This document shows positions 38,901-51,714 of a DNA stretch of 64,000 nt, in pieces. The notes beneath the pieces were generated by a model that was not told the origin of the DNA, ran no database searches, and worked only from the letters and a program-made list of their open reading frames with translations. Numbering within the stretch: position 1 is the stretch's first letter; every line of letters starts with the position of its first letter. A program made the translations under genes and the position numbers. This stretch comes from Heliocidaris erythrogramma (lineage: Eukaryota > Echinodermata > Echinoidea > Camarodonta > Echinometridae), in NCBI GenBank assembly GCA_025617745.1, contig CM046853.1, positions 16,969,174-17,033,173 of the forward strand. The letters are read 5' to 3'.

Positions 38901-40879
38901 CTCAATAATCTCTAAAGCAGCTCGAAAATTAATTTTGTATAAATGTCCAAATCATTATCATATCAACAAAAAAGCTTTCTTATTTTTCTCCTTTATATTT
39001 CTCCTTTATATTGAGTATATACATCATAAAACATTTATCAAGTGACATTGTTTAAAGAAAAAAAAATTGCTTGGGGTAATAAAACTAAGGAATTATAGTT
39101 TTGTTATATAAAGATGTGAAAATATGAAAATATGAAAATCATACTTCGATCAGCTTTCTTCAAATTACAGTGATTCCTCAGGGAAGTAGAAATAGAGATG
39201 GTATCATTTTTTTTTACTCCATTCTATATTCTTATTTTCCTCTTTGTTCTGTAGCCAGGGGCTGGGCTTCCCAAATCTGGCAGGTTAAGCTCTTGATATA
39301 TCTGATGAGGATTTGATCGTGGCAAAAATATTTCAAGTTTCTGATTGTCGATTTATATCTGTCAAATGATTCAGCTCTGATAATCAGTTAATAGATGGCC
39401 CTTCTCCTTTTCAACCCATGACGAGGGAAAGCAAGTTCCAAAAGTAGAAAAAGAATGGAGGATTTATTATATCAAAATTTTCTTATTTCCATTTATGTAA
39501 AGCTACATGTATTAAACATGCAGTATGTTGTGGAATATAATTGAAATTAAAAGAACATTACTATGTTATGTATTGACACTTATTATAAGCATGTTCTCAT
39601 TATTGTTCTCTTGTGATGCTTTTATTGTGTATGGGGGGGGGGGGTTTATCATAACCATAGAAAATTTTGACAATTGGCCATTATTTTTTTCTATTTACAG
39701 AATTATGTTCTGGTGGTTAGAGAGCACTTCAGTGTGAAATACACAACTTGGCAGAACTGTAGGAACTTTAATTCACTTTTTAATGCCAGTAATAAACTGA
39801 ACTTTATCACAGAATACTGATGAGGACATTTTGATCTATGTCTCCGATGATCTTTGCAAATAAAACATTTTCAAATTATCCTGGTAGTCACTAAGAATGA
39901 GTTATTGGATTCAATAATTTCTTGCCATTCTCATTCTATGTTGAATATTGAGTGTAATTTTGTAGTTTTCTGTGTATAATGTTTTGTATTATTTTTTTCT
40001 TGTTTGAACTGCAATTTGATTAGCGCTTTCTTCTATATTCTCTCCTCTTTTAGGAGGTAGTTATACCTGAAAATTTCAGATAGATCATATACATTGCACA
40101 TACAAAAAACTACACCCATTTCAATGGTAAAAACTTTGAAAGCCATGTAGGATTTTGAATGGATTATTCCTAAATTGATTACCCTTTTCAGTATTAGTAC
40201 CCTGTGGCAGTGTATTTTTTAAACAGAACTGAATCAGATGATATTACATGCTCATGCACATGCTGAACCATTAGACTTATATGTTTCAGTGAATGCCCCT
40301 TGAATTTAGCCCCATCCACCGGCCAGTAGAAATGTTCAATTATTGATAGGTGAATGTCTGAACTAAAACACTAGCATCTATGAGGTGGATCTAAACATTT
40401 ATGAGCAGCAGACAGCTAAATGTATCGCCATTCATTCCTTGCATGCATATTTTCAGTGCCATATGTGTCACCATGAATCGTACTGAATTGCCTTGATATC
40501 TGGCAGATAATAGGCAGGAAAGTCAACATATTTAGAGATAAATTCAGACATTGATACTGCTGTTATTCATTGTCTTTATTGTTCATTCATGTACCAGCAG
40601 ATATCTTTCCAATTTTATTTTTTTTAATGAATTTACAGAATATTTGTTGACTTCCATTTCTTCTTTTGTCTCTGTATTTAATTCATTTGTGGTAGAATGA
40701 ACAGTTACGAAGCCAAGTTTCGAATGGATAAGATTTGGAACCCATTTCAGTATTCGATTCTGAAAAGACTTTACTATTCTTCTTAGATAGCTTAGCAAAA
40801 CGTTGTGGTGCAAAAAGACGCATCCGGAATGCAGAATGTGTATTGTTGAAAATCATAATTCTATTGGATTAAGGTAGAA

Positions 40880-41044
40880 ATATACAGTCCCGGAAAAAAT
40901 TATTAGACCAAGCTTCTGTAATAAGGGTACTATAATATGCATACAAAATTATAAAAATGATTTGTCTTTGTATTTCATTCTTACCACAAAATAACACTAT
41001 CAGCAACCATTCTTGATCTAATAATTTTTTCCATGGCTGTATAT
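40880..41044. mobile_element. 165-bp Tc1/mariner-type MITE
   Basis: The left end 40880-40912 and the reverse complement of the right end 41012-41044 are both 33 bp and differ at four positions. Both begin ATATACAG and share GGAAAAAATTATTAGA. The outer TA is consistent with the TA target duplication of Tc1/mariner elements, and TACAG with a GGAAAAAATTATTAGA inner part is typical of that group. The 99-bp interior has no coding capacity. Confidence 0.8.
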
Positions 41045-41826
41045 CATTAAGCCGTAGAGTGGGTAAACATGTCTCTATCCTGCCTTGATAAGGTTTAATA
41101 TTACCTAAATTATCATTACATATATGAAAATACTACTTTTTAGCTATTACTAACAATTTCGCCTTTTTGCGTTTCTGACGCATCTTTTCGTGCCACTCCA
41201 TTTTGCTAAGTTATATATCTAATGAAGATTTAATTCTTGTATCATATGAATTTGTCAAGAATAAGGAGTAGAAACACAGCCAATATACAGTGTATTGAAA
41301 ATACAGCAATTCACCCATAGCACAATATCATTAATATATATGAATGGAGATAATGGCATTGTCTATGAATTTTGATCATATTCTAATGAACAACCTGACA
41401 CCTTTAAACAGCAATGAAGAATGATCCATCATGCATTATTTTGTAACAATGCTATCGTCAAGCTTCCTGAAATAAAAAGAAAATAACCGCTGTACCAGTC
41501 TGGTCATTTGGGCTTAAGGTCGATTTCCCAGAGGCCTCCCAATATCCATGCAAATTTGACCCAGCGAAAACAAAGTAGAGTTCAAGTCCTTTGACAGGTT
41601 TTTTGTTATTCATGAGTCATGAATATTTTTTTTTTGAGGGGGGGGGGTGGGGGAGGGATGGATAATTTAAGTTACTTTATTAGACACTTTCATCATATAT
41701 GTAAGCTCTGTATGCATGGCATCAATTATGTAGAATGAGTTGATTGATTCTCTTAATGACTTCCCCTTTTACATATAGATGGTATTACTCAATCTCAATG
41801 ACAAAATGACACCCACCCCCTCACTT

Positions 41827-41850
41827 ACACACACACACACACACATACAC
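41827..41850. repeat. (CA)n microsatellite
   Basis: About eleven CA units, then ATACACATATG. Confidence 0.9.
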
Positions 41851-44800
41851 ATATGCAAACACTCATGTGCGCACACTCAGATCAAAGGAATCGCTTGAGA
41901 AGGCATATTATGGTGATATTATGGTGATGTGTTGGCAATTTTTTTTTTAATAGCAGACGTAGATAGAGGAGCTGGGCTTGGATGGTAGTCTATTCATTCA
42001 AGTAAAGAGAATTCATGATCAGACAAGTTATGCTAATTTCCTGTTCACTAAATAACAAGTTGGTATAGGTACATGTGAGTGTGTTTTATTGTTGCAATAT
42101 AAAAACTACTATATTGGAATCAGTATATTTTTTTTTTTAATATCCTGGGATTGTGGTTTTTGAAATCTGATGCATGATTTTTTTCCGCATTATCAATTTA
42201 CTATCAGATATATATTCAGCAAAAAAAGCAGTAATGCATTTATTCTTTTTTTGAAGCATAATTAGAAATAAAATTATCAAAGATCTTCCCAGTGACAAGG
42301 GCAAGATATATAACATATTTTTTTGTAAAAAAGCACACTTAGCTATGATGTTAAATACAGACACATGCACACACACAAAGAAGAATGTATTCACAGGAGA
42401 CATTAGCGCACTGTGAGAATACAATCTTACGACGTAATAAAAAGATTATACACCCCCATATATGTCAGATATACTGGCTGCGCATGAAAAAGAGGAGCCG
42501 AGGTGAATCGCGGGTCACGAGTGTTTACCTCGATTTCGTAGTGCGTTCTTTCGCTGGTTTAGGTAGGGAGAGGGAGAGGGAGAGAGAGGGAATTGGGCTT
42601 CCGCATACGACCTATTTCTCGTGCTCTGCTTACCGACGACGTTCGGGGCCAGCGAAGCTATGCAATGCTCAATGAGCCCACAGAACTATGATTAATTTGA
42701 ACATGGGAGAAGAAGACAAAAAAAGATTACGTTTGCATTTGGTGCGATGGATTGTTAAGTGGATTTGAAGTGTGTATGGCATGGAAGGATACCCAGTTAA
42801 ATGATGTATAGACACTTGCCTTTGCTAGCTACATTTATAATGTGCAGGATTGTGTATTTTGTAGTCCTGTTTGTCTAAGGCAGTTGAATATTTTTTTTTA
42901 TTTCTGTCTTAGCGATGATGACTGTATAGGTTGTATTGAGCTAGGTGCGCTTTAGAGTGTGTGCCATCTATTTATGGGATAGGATGGTATATGTTGAATG
43001 CGTATTATAGTCTTGCCTGGATGACTGTCTGTTCAGAATTTGTTTTGGGATCTGTATATCCTGCTGTATATTATATATATATAATATTTTATGTTGTGAA
43101 AATAGTACTTCTGTTTGGATCTTTTACTCATATAGTTTAGGATCCAAATAAATGACATGTAGCATCCGGGCCACCTGGATCTCATGTTCAAGTTGCCCTG
43201 CTGGCCTCCTTAAAAAAGTTGAGGGCAAGCCCTGCATTTCTGATTTTTTTTTTCTCAATGATTTGTTTTTATTTTTGATTTTATTGCTCTAGGGGTTTCT
43301 TCCTTAGTGGATCTCTCTATTTGTCTGTCAGTCTTCATTTAATTATCTTAGTCTCTGTCTTTCCCTCAATGTATGTTTTAATTTTTCTCTCTTTCTCTCT
43401 CCTATCTCATTTATTGAATGTCCCTTTCTTTCTCTATCTCGCTTTTTTGCTTTCTCTCTCTTTCTTAGGCTCGTCTCCTTCATTTGTGCTCACCGAGTCA
43501 TTAATATTTACTGAGCATCTTACATGTGAAAACTAGTACACCAATATTTACCTTCCAATCAGGAGGATACTTTTACACGGCCCAAATTGTGGACATTATC
43601 TCCATTATCCAATAAATTGGTATTCTAAGTGCCCGAGTGGGAAAAAGAGACATGGGCATATGGCATCCCGGCCTTGTTTACATGACCTAGAATGTTGCTT
43701 ATCCCACTTCCTCAGTCAGAACTATGTCATGCAGTGTTCACTTCATCAAATAGTTGTTCCTATCAGATATCAGCTGACATATAAAAAGAAGAGATGTGGG
43801 GCAAGAGGTATCTTATTCTGAGCAGAAATACCAATTGATCATGCTCGTGTTTGTTTAACTGCCAAATTGCAGAGCAACTAGAAAATTTCTCGTAGTATTT
43901 ACTCGGAATTGAGGCTGATCGAAGCAAAAAGCTTATACGGTTTTTTGACCAGGTTAGACTATTTTTCTTTGGAGAGCTTGATTTTTGTATTCTATTGTAA
44001 AATAATATTCTATATTTCTATTTCAAAAAGTATATTTGAAATGTGTACCCTTCTCTAATAACACCAGTATTCACATCCTTTCCATGAATCCATGTACAAA
44101 TTGGCGACATCATTATAACAAATTCACTCATAAATAGTTATTGCAATTTCGCAATTTACTGGAAATAAAATATTCATATTCAAATGGAGCTATCCATTGA
44201 CCTAATTTTTAGAACATGATGCAAGTTTTATGTGGATGAGAGAGCTCATATATAATGGAAGAGGCATGTCATTACTGTCATTTCCTTGATGATGTGAATT
44301 TGTTATAGCTAATTTAGAGAGCTGAAGTATAGAGCTATCAATATTTGACTATTTGTCCGCTCCATAGACTACAGTGGTGTCTATGTTCAGTTTACAGCAG
44401 GCATTACGGTGAAATTGATCATTATATTGTTTTAACATTTTCCTGGTAGGCTGCAGGGCTTAGATAAGTGGTCTTTGACCTACTTATTGAAGATGAGAAG
44501 GAAACGACCTTGTGATCTACTTTCCAGCCTTTCTAGGACAGGAATTATTTAAGTGCTAAATGGGTTTATCTTCTACATTTTAAATTGGCAACATTATATT
44601 TTTCTTTCATTTCTACATTTTTCTAATAAAAGTCATGTATCTGTATAAAGGGCTGGTCTAATTCATCTGATAATGATAACAATAAGGAGATTTGTCATTA
44701 AAGGTTCACCCAATTAATACCTGTCCTTCTATAACATATGCGAGTATACTCAACGCTTATGCACAACATTGTTATCGTTATCGTTATCAAACAAATGTGA

Positions 44801-46778
44801 ACAGCCTTTGAGTTGGCAAAAACAGGAAAAGTTTAAAAATTACCAATTCGTATATAAAACAGTAATTTTGAAACTCTCAAAATGTTGCCAATTTAAGGAT
44901 TTAAAGCTTTAAAGCTTATTTTCCTTTATAAAATTCAAACAAGAGAAGGGTGAGTATTATTGCATTGTGATTTTAAATTGATTTAGGAAAAATGAGAACT
45001 TAAACTTCCAAATTTTAAATGAAATATTTGGGTTTGACTTCTTCCTGGTCCATGCGTGATGTAGTTTTATAGTTAAGTCAAATGTAAACAAATATAGTAT
45101 TTAGATTTAAACTCTGATGTGCTTCAATGAAGACTCACTTTTACATGTATACACTTTATATTTATCTAGCTGAGCTAGGTAAACATTTGTCTCATAACAC
45201 AGCTTTTACTTTCAAATGGTGTAAAGGCCTTACTACATTTACCCAACAATATAGTCCATACTCCTTATTAAAAGTGGAGTTCAATTCTAAATGCATTCTA
45301 AACACATTTTATTCCATCTCTTAATGATGTAGTTTATTTACTTCTTTGTATGTATGATCCTGGCCCCATTGTATTCTTTCTCTGTCTACTCCTTCTTCCT
45401 TCATTCTCTCTCTCATTTTCTCCCTCATATTTCCCTTACTCCAGTTATAAATTTCATTTTACATCAGAAATTATAGGAAGGATCAGTTGGAGAGTTATGC
45501 TGCTTTTCTTTGTCCGTTTTCAGCACTTTGATTGACACTTACGTCCTGGGGGAAATATTATCATGGAAATCATTGTTCAATATTCTCTATTAGTGAAAAA
45601 ATTGAATAATAGTTGTTTTTGGGGTGTTGTTGAATGTGAATATAAGAATCACACGTGCCTCTGCATTATGTATTCATTCCACGGAGCAAAATGTTTGATT
45701 CTTTTTTCGGCCAAGAGGAGAAGAAAGGATACGGATGGGGGACGTATGTGACACGATTTGCACACTAGCTACACCCAGTGTGTTGTTTACAATCAATGTT
45801 AGTAATACCCGGCCCATCTGCTTAGAAATTTGAGCATGTGTTTATGCTTCCTATTTTTCTAGAGTACAGCTAGGCTTGGTCGCTCAAGCTGGGGTGTATG
45901 TACTGCCAAACACAGGCCTTGCTCTGCATGCAGTTTTCTATTCTCTACTCTCCTGAAACGATTCCACCTCCACCCCTCTTCCGTTTTATATTTGAAAACA
46001 GAATTTTCATCTGTCATGGTGCCATTGACTTGTTAATATTCATTTTTCAACTTTTTGATTGCAGAGTCCTTGATCATCTTGAGTTTTCATAGTTTTGTTC
46101 AACATTCTTGAATTTCATTAAAATTTGTGTCATCAAGTACTTGAAAATATGAATGTTTGGAAAATAAGTATGACACTTTGGTTCATCTTGTTCATGTATA
46201 ATAATGATAGTATTTGCCATTTATGTTAAAATGATGACAGTTTTTTAAGTTGTGCATATATATATATTTTCAAATATATATTATCCTGCATCAAATGTTT
46301 TGATTTAAAGAAAATTGATAAAGAAAAATAATGTTATTACTGCAAAGGAAATATAAATAATTTTGAATGTATATGTTAAAATCAGTGACCACAGAGTATA
46401 TAGCTACCCCCCCCCCCTCCTTAGTTTAAACTGGTGTGGGCATAAGCCCAGTAAGAGGACCAGAAGGGGGGAAAAACTACCATTCCCCCATTACCAACTT
46501 AACCCATCCACCCACCCCCTACTTTGAAATCTGGTTCCAGTTCAGCATGGGTGCTCACAGGACGTTCATGTCTAACAATGGGAGCCAAGAGTTTTATTTT
46601 GATTTCCGCTGGGACCCAGAAAGCCTGGTATGTTTAGCCCAGATAGCGGTGGCAAATGTGGAACAATCACACTGTCCTAGAACCTAGGTGCTTAACAGCT
46701 CCAAGGACATATTCTACTCCTTGTCTGGTATTGTTTCCATCAAATCCACCCTACCCCTCTCTTTCCCTCATCACCCCT

Positions 46779-46826
46779 CCCCCCCCCCCAAAAAAAAAAA
46801 AAAACCCAAACAAACAAACAAACAAA
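46779..46826. repeat. C11-A15-(AAAC)n compound tract
   Basis: Eleven C pass directly into about fifteen A, then AAAC units. Compound homopolymers like this are prone to assembly and sequencing error. Confidence 0.9.
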
Positions 46827-48824
46827 ATAAACTGCAGTGCCCCTTCCCCATTCTGCTCATTTCTACACTTTTTCACTTTTCTTCATTGACTCATTTTATT
46901 TGTCAAAAAGAACATGTTTATCAGTTAATATTAAATTAAATATAATGGACAAAGATATAAGACACTGTATAGTATAGGCCTAATTTCCCTTTTAGTTTTG
47001 ACATTACCCTTATTAATGAAAAGACCAAAGGTAAATACAAATCCTATGCTTAAAGGGAGAGTAAGAATAAAAACTTTTATGATTTTGACATAATATTCTT
47101 TGATTTGTGGCACCATTTAGCATCATGCCTATCACTTTGTCTTCTATTCCTTTTTCCCCGCATACACGTATAAACCAAATAGTGTATTAAAATCATCACA
47201 CTTCATAAAAATGTACACATCCAGTACCAATATTTTATCATATTATGTGGTTTTCATCCATTTTCATGTTTAGAAATTAGATGAACAAAACTGTCCATAC
47301 CTGGCAATCATTATGAGTACAAGAAACTGCCAAAATTGATTTGTCTGAACAGGGGGAACCCTAATGCCACAGGGATTGACTAACGTTTCTTCCAGAGCCC
47401 TGCATTCGGAAAACTTAATTGCTGACCTACATGTGTCTTGTTCCTTTAGGATATAAGCCCATCATGTGACATGCACAGCTCTCATGTGGTCTCAGATGAA
47501 AACATGTTCTCCACAATGTCTTCATGAAAACAAGAACAGAAGAAACATCGCTGCTGGGTGGCTTGAAAGATTTTGAGAGAAAAAAAAACAAAGAAAAGAA
47601 AAAGCCAGAATCAATGTTTCTGTGTCATAAAATTAGGGCAATTAGCGGAAAGGAAATCATGCTACTTATGCTTTATGGCTGAGAGGCCTAAATGTACGCT
47701 GGTCTCTGACCTGCACCCGCTGTTTGCACATAAAATTTTATAAGGCACATGTGCTAAAATTTGAGTATCTCGACAAAGCAAAAATCCTCACACGTGCTCC
47801 CTGTGAATTAGCTTTATTTTCAGAATTTGCTGAAGCAAAACTTTGTTTTCTCCAAGACATTTTTTAAAAGTCTGTATTGGGCAGTGATTCTTTGTAAATA
47901 CATTGTTGTTTAGAAATTAGCAAGAGCTCTGTTTTGAAGTACATTATGTGCATGTATGTATATTTCTGTAAGTTGTAAGACAAGACACCGCAGCCTACCA
48001 GCAGTATTTGCTGTCTACTGAAGTCCTGTTGCCAACGAAGCATTTTCAACATGTACTGTGTTTTGATATTAAATTTTGGTATCATTTTTATTCATTCATA
48101 ATGCAGAAAGAATCATATTATAATGCTATGTAATTTAGAAAAAGCAAAAATCATTATGTATTGCATATACATTACTGATTAATATCACGACTGTGCATAC
48201 TACATTTACTTCTACTGAAGATAAGGATAATGATAATCTTAAAGGTAATTTTTTTATTGGTGATAATTTTGAACAAGGGACCTGCTGAAGCTCTGAGCAG
48301 CCCATTTCTTATCTGTTAAATTGTCAAAGAAAACCTTGACCATATTGCTTACATGAAGCAGGTGGTCTTTGTGTACAGCCTATGGGAATGAGAAAATTTA
48401 ATAGTCAGTAGGTTGATTGAACAAAAATACTGTAATATTTTCTCAGTGATTCTAGGACATTTCTACCATTATACATATACATATTTCTTCTTTATTCCTC
48501 AATTTTATTTATTTATTTATTTTTTCAAATTTAATCAAATCCTGAAAAGAAATAAGATTATACAATACAGCAGAAGGACCAAATACATGTGTGTATGACT
48601 GAATATGTTTAAAGATGTATCAAATAGGAAGAAAATCAGGTAAAAGATAAATATAAAACATTGGCAATAAATCTGAAGAACCTGAATGCCAAACAACAGT
48701 ACTTGCTGCTAGCAATGCGTACATACTAAGACACACGATATGGTGCACATTATCTAATTGGCAGCCGCTGCAATTGCGTATGCATGTGCATTAGTGCACT
48801 TGAAAGGCCGGCGAAGGCTTCTTC

Positions 48825-48848
48825 TTTTTTTTTTTTGGGGGGGGGGGG
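48825..48848. repeat. T12-G12 homopolymer junction
   Basis: Twelve T followed directly by twelve G. Confidence 0.92.
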
Positions 48849-49091
48849 TAAAATTAATCAACTCATGCGGAGTTGAGGCTCAAGATTGCAAACCTTCTTA
48901 CATTCCACTCAATCAATGCGTCTTCCCTCTGGCCTCTCTGCTTCTGATATTTCTCTTAATCCTGAATAATTTTCATCGTTGATATCATGAAGCAAACGCT
49001 CTCGATCTGTGCTATAGCCACCACCCCCTTATTTCCTCTCCCTGCCTCTCCATCTCTCTGAAGCGATGTATCTCCCTCTTTCTCTGTCTTT

Positions 49092-49123
<32 letters not shown>

Positions 49124-49151
49124 TTTTCTCTCTCTCTCTCTCTCTCTCTCT
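49092..49151. repeat. (CT)n microsatellite
   Basis: Long CT dinucleotide array with a TTTTT interruption near 49122-49127. Confidence 0.93.
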
Positions 49152-49529
49152 TTAACTTTTTTCTTTATTTTCTTGTACATTATATCTTTCTCCTTGTTAT
49201 TTTTTCTTGCTTATCCATTGTTCCTTCAAGAACTCTTGCTGTGCTTCCTGTAGAAGGTGGATGAGTAGAAGTACATTGTCTCTGTCCATCTTGTTTCCTT
49301 TATTAGTATAATTCTTTTTCTCCAGCTTTCAGTCATTTGTCATTTTCATCTTCCTTATCCCTCATTTTGTCAAAAGCATTGAGTTAGTAGGCATTTATCA
49401 CTGCAGTTATAATCTCCCTTGCCCCATCTTGTTGTGACCTTTCATCCATAGTGTTCTCTGCTCTCTGCATTCTCCCTCGTCTGCACACCAGTCCTTTACA
49501 TTTGTGCGGCTCCGACTGCTGCATGGTGG

Positions 49530-49544
49530 GCACTAGGGGGCACT
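49530..49544 (+). promoter_or_regulatory. CTCF-like motif
   Basis: GCACTAGGGGGCACT matches the CTCF core pattern CCACYAGRGGGCRCT at all positions but the first. It lies in a GC-richer piece beside the CT array. Binding is inference. Confidence 0.35.
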
Positions 49545-51585
49545 CTCCAGGGCACTATGTATTTTGCTAACCCAATTCCTTCTGTGGTTAATACCCAGCC
49601 ATTGTTACACCACTTTCTGGCTCTTAATCCCCATTTTCTTCCCTTCCCCTCTATATCTCCATTGGTTGCACTTTTACTCCCCCGGAACATAAACTTTCTG
49701 AGAATAAGCTCCGCGCATGTTTGGACAATATCTCCTCGAAAGAGAAAATGTTTGGAAGAGTGCAAGTCGCACATAAACATACTTGTGTGAAGAAGTAGGG
49801 CAGAGAACAATGGAATATCATACGCGTATTCATGCATCAGATTAGGGATCTGGTTTAGGCCTTCAGGTGCCCAGGGGCTTTCTACATGCATGCTTGTTTA
49901 CATACAAAACTAAAATGTGATATCATGTTTAATGGCTACATTCAGGTTTTACCCAGTAATAATGCAATGCACTTTAAGTGGCATGTAAAGTACACAGCAG
50001 TGAAGGAGCTCAGAGGAGCCCCTGTAGATATTTTCACGTGGTGGAAAGAGATGAATAAAGGTTGATGCTCTAATTTTTGTTTTGTCACTTCAACACTTTA
50101 TTTTATATTTCATCTTTTATAGAATAAAATGTATATTGATCACGGAACAAAACTTTGTGAAAGACAGTATGACTTCAAGTAATTCAGTTATGTGTTATCT
50201 TGGTTGAAGACTTGTCTGGTTGCTACAATTAAAACTAATGAGAATATGAAGGAATCAAGATTTATTCTAAGCACGTGAAACGTGGATTAATCATTAATGG
50301 CGATTCATTGATGGCAGCGTGCCAATTCGCCCCCACCCACCTCCATCCATGGCCAAGCCTTTCTCGCTTCAATTTTGGGAGCCACTAACCCGGTCGGGGA
50401 GCGTCCTACTTCAGGAAGAGAAATGCAGGAGTCCCTTGGAGAGCAGGATGGACGGATGGATGTAGACGTAGACGAGTAATACAGGCTGAAGCTCGAGTAG
50501 AGGAGGATTGAAGCTGCAATCAGGAAATGAAGGCGAAATCGGTATACCTGTGGGGCCCTGCGAGGAAGAGAATTTAGTATCTATGTCTGCAACAGACAGT
50601 GGGTAGAGAGATGGACGAAGGATGACAGCAAGATCGTGATGGGCTAGAAAGGATCAGCTATTTCATAGCAGAAAATTGTTTTTCCTTAGATATTTACCAT
50701 AGATTTCTTACTATGTCTTATGCTTATAGCTATAGTGCTGGTATTTTCCGATAAAGAATAACCTCACTAGAGGGAGCAGTATAGAAATTGTGACAAGAGC
50801 GGATGAATAGTATTTTGTGACAAGAGATGGGTTACAGGAGATGCAAGTGTTGAAAAAGAAATCAGGGCAAAATGGGCAATGTAGAATTTGCAATTTAGAC
50901 GTTAAGACCTATTCTTTAGTATGATTACCATGAACGTACCTAAGGAATAGAAAGGACATTAGGAGTACTAGGGATCTTATCATCGGGTATGGAAATGTAG
51001 CAACAATTTTTTGGATTATGAATGTCGGTTGAAATGGAATGCTTGTCATCTGAGCTACCTTTTAGCCTAACAGAAACTATACTACGTACTGTCTTTATGA
51101 TGTGGGATATGTAGATCTTGTATTATAGCAGGAGATCTAAAGATTTGTAGATAATGGAAAAGAGATTTAATGGAAACGAGATAAGCCAATTTGATGCTGA
51201 CGCAAAATAGGCTTTGAATATTTCTAAAAGGCCTTTTGTACAGTAAATAAAATTAATGATAAATGATGAAGAATAAATAAATAATTTAGATGAAAAGCAA
51301 ACCCTGAATTAAGCTATAAGAAAGGGACTGAAATAGCATCATACACATGTCCCTTGTTTTGCATCAAATTATATTCTTGTAATGTAGACTTCAGGATAAA
51401 ATATAGATTCATTACATGCAGAATACTCAATCAATTTTTTTTTCCGTAATCTAAATTTAATAGTCTTTAAATTTTGAAGTTAATGGATAAAATGTATAAA
51501 TGAATAATTGATATCACGGTAGAGGGCAAATTGAAGTGTTAAAGATGGGGGTAGTTTAGAACTGGTTTAGATATATTACTAGTTA

Positions 51586-51714
51586 CACCCTGCTTGTTCA
51601 CGGAATACGGGAAATATCTACGTTCTGGTTCCATATTCCATGAGGCCTGAGGCCGAATGGAATATGGAACCAGAACGTAGATATTTCCCGTATTCCGTGA
51701 GAACAAGCAGGGTG
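51586..51714. mobile_element. Near-perfect long hairpin (56-bp arms)
   Basis: The left arm 51586-51641 starts CACCCTGCTTGTTC and ends CCATATTCCAT. The right arm 51657-51714 is its reverse complement with only a 2-base insertion (GTGAGAAC against GTGAAC). The loop 51642-51656 contains GGCC-TGA-GGCC, which can extend the stem. Just outside, GTTA and CAAC continue the symmetry imperfectly. A second small inverted pair, TTGGTCAA (51754) and TTGACCAA (51787), lies to the right. It is probably a recent fold-back or MITE copy; a transcript would form a long, almost fully paired RNA. Confidence 0.85.

Larger units (their letters stand above)
27405..40879. other. Region without supported genes
   Basis: AT-rich DNA with microsatellites: poly-C at 28577-28592 and 29321-29334, an AT tract at 28794-28824, a GA tract at 32119-32149, a GGA-rich tract at 32735-32975 and a poly-G near 35681-35690. 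Slightly GC-richer complex pieces lie near 34300-34700 and 37800-37960. A TTAAAGGATTATTCC word at 36173 resembles a MITE end, but I find no partner. The 151-codon frame at 32483-32938 is driven by the GGA-rich tract. Confidence 0.55.
41045..51585. other. Region without supported genes
   Basis: Mostly AT-rich unique sequence. It holds poly-G near 41639-41653, a CA tract at 41827-41850, a GA tract near 42563-42590, AT tracts near 43064-43085 and 46256-46283, CT tracts near 43385-43470 and 45395-45430, and poly-C near 46407-46417. More GC/CpG-rich complex pieces lie at 42480-42680, 49480-49900 and 50290-50680. The longest complex frame (131 codons, minus strand, 49496-49891) shows no domain I recognise. 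Confidence 0.55.

Noticed and set aside
49496..49891. 131-codon minus-strand open frame, the longest not made of simple repeats
   Set aside because: No recognisable domain; the region is GC-richer, which alone lengthens frames. Left open only as a weak possibility.
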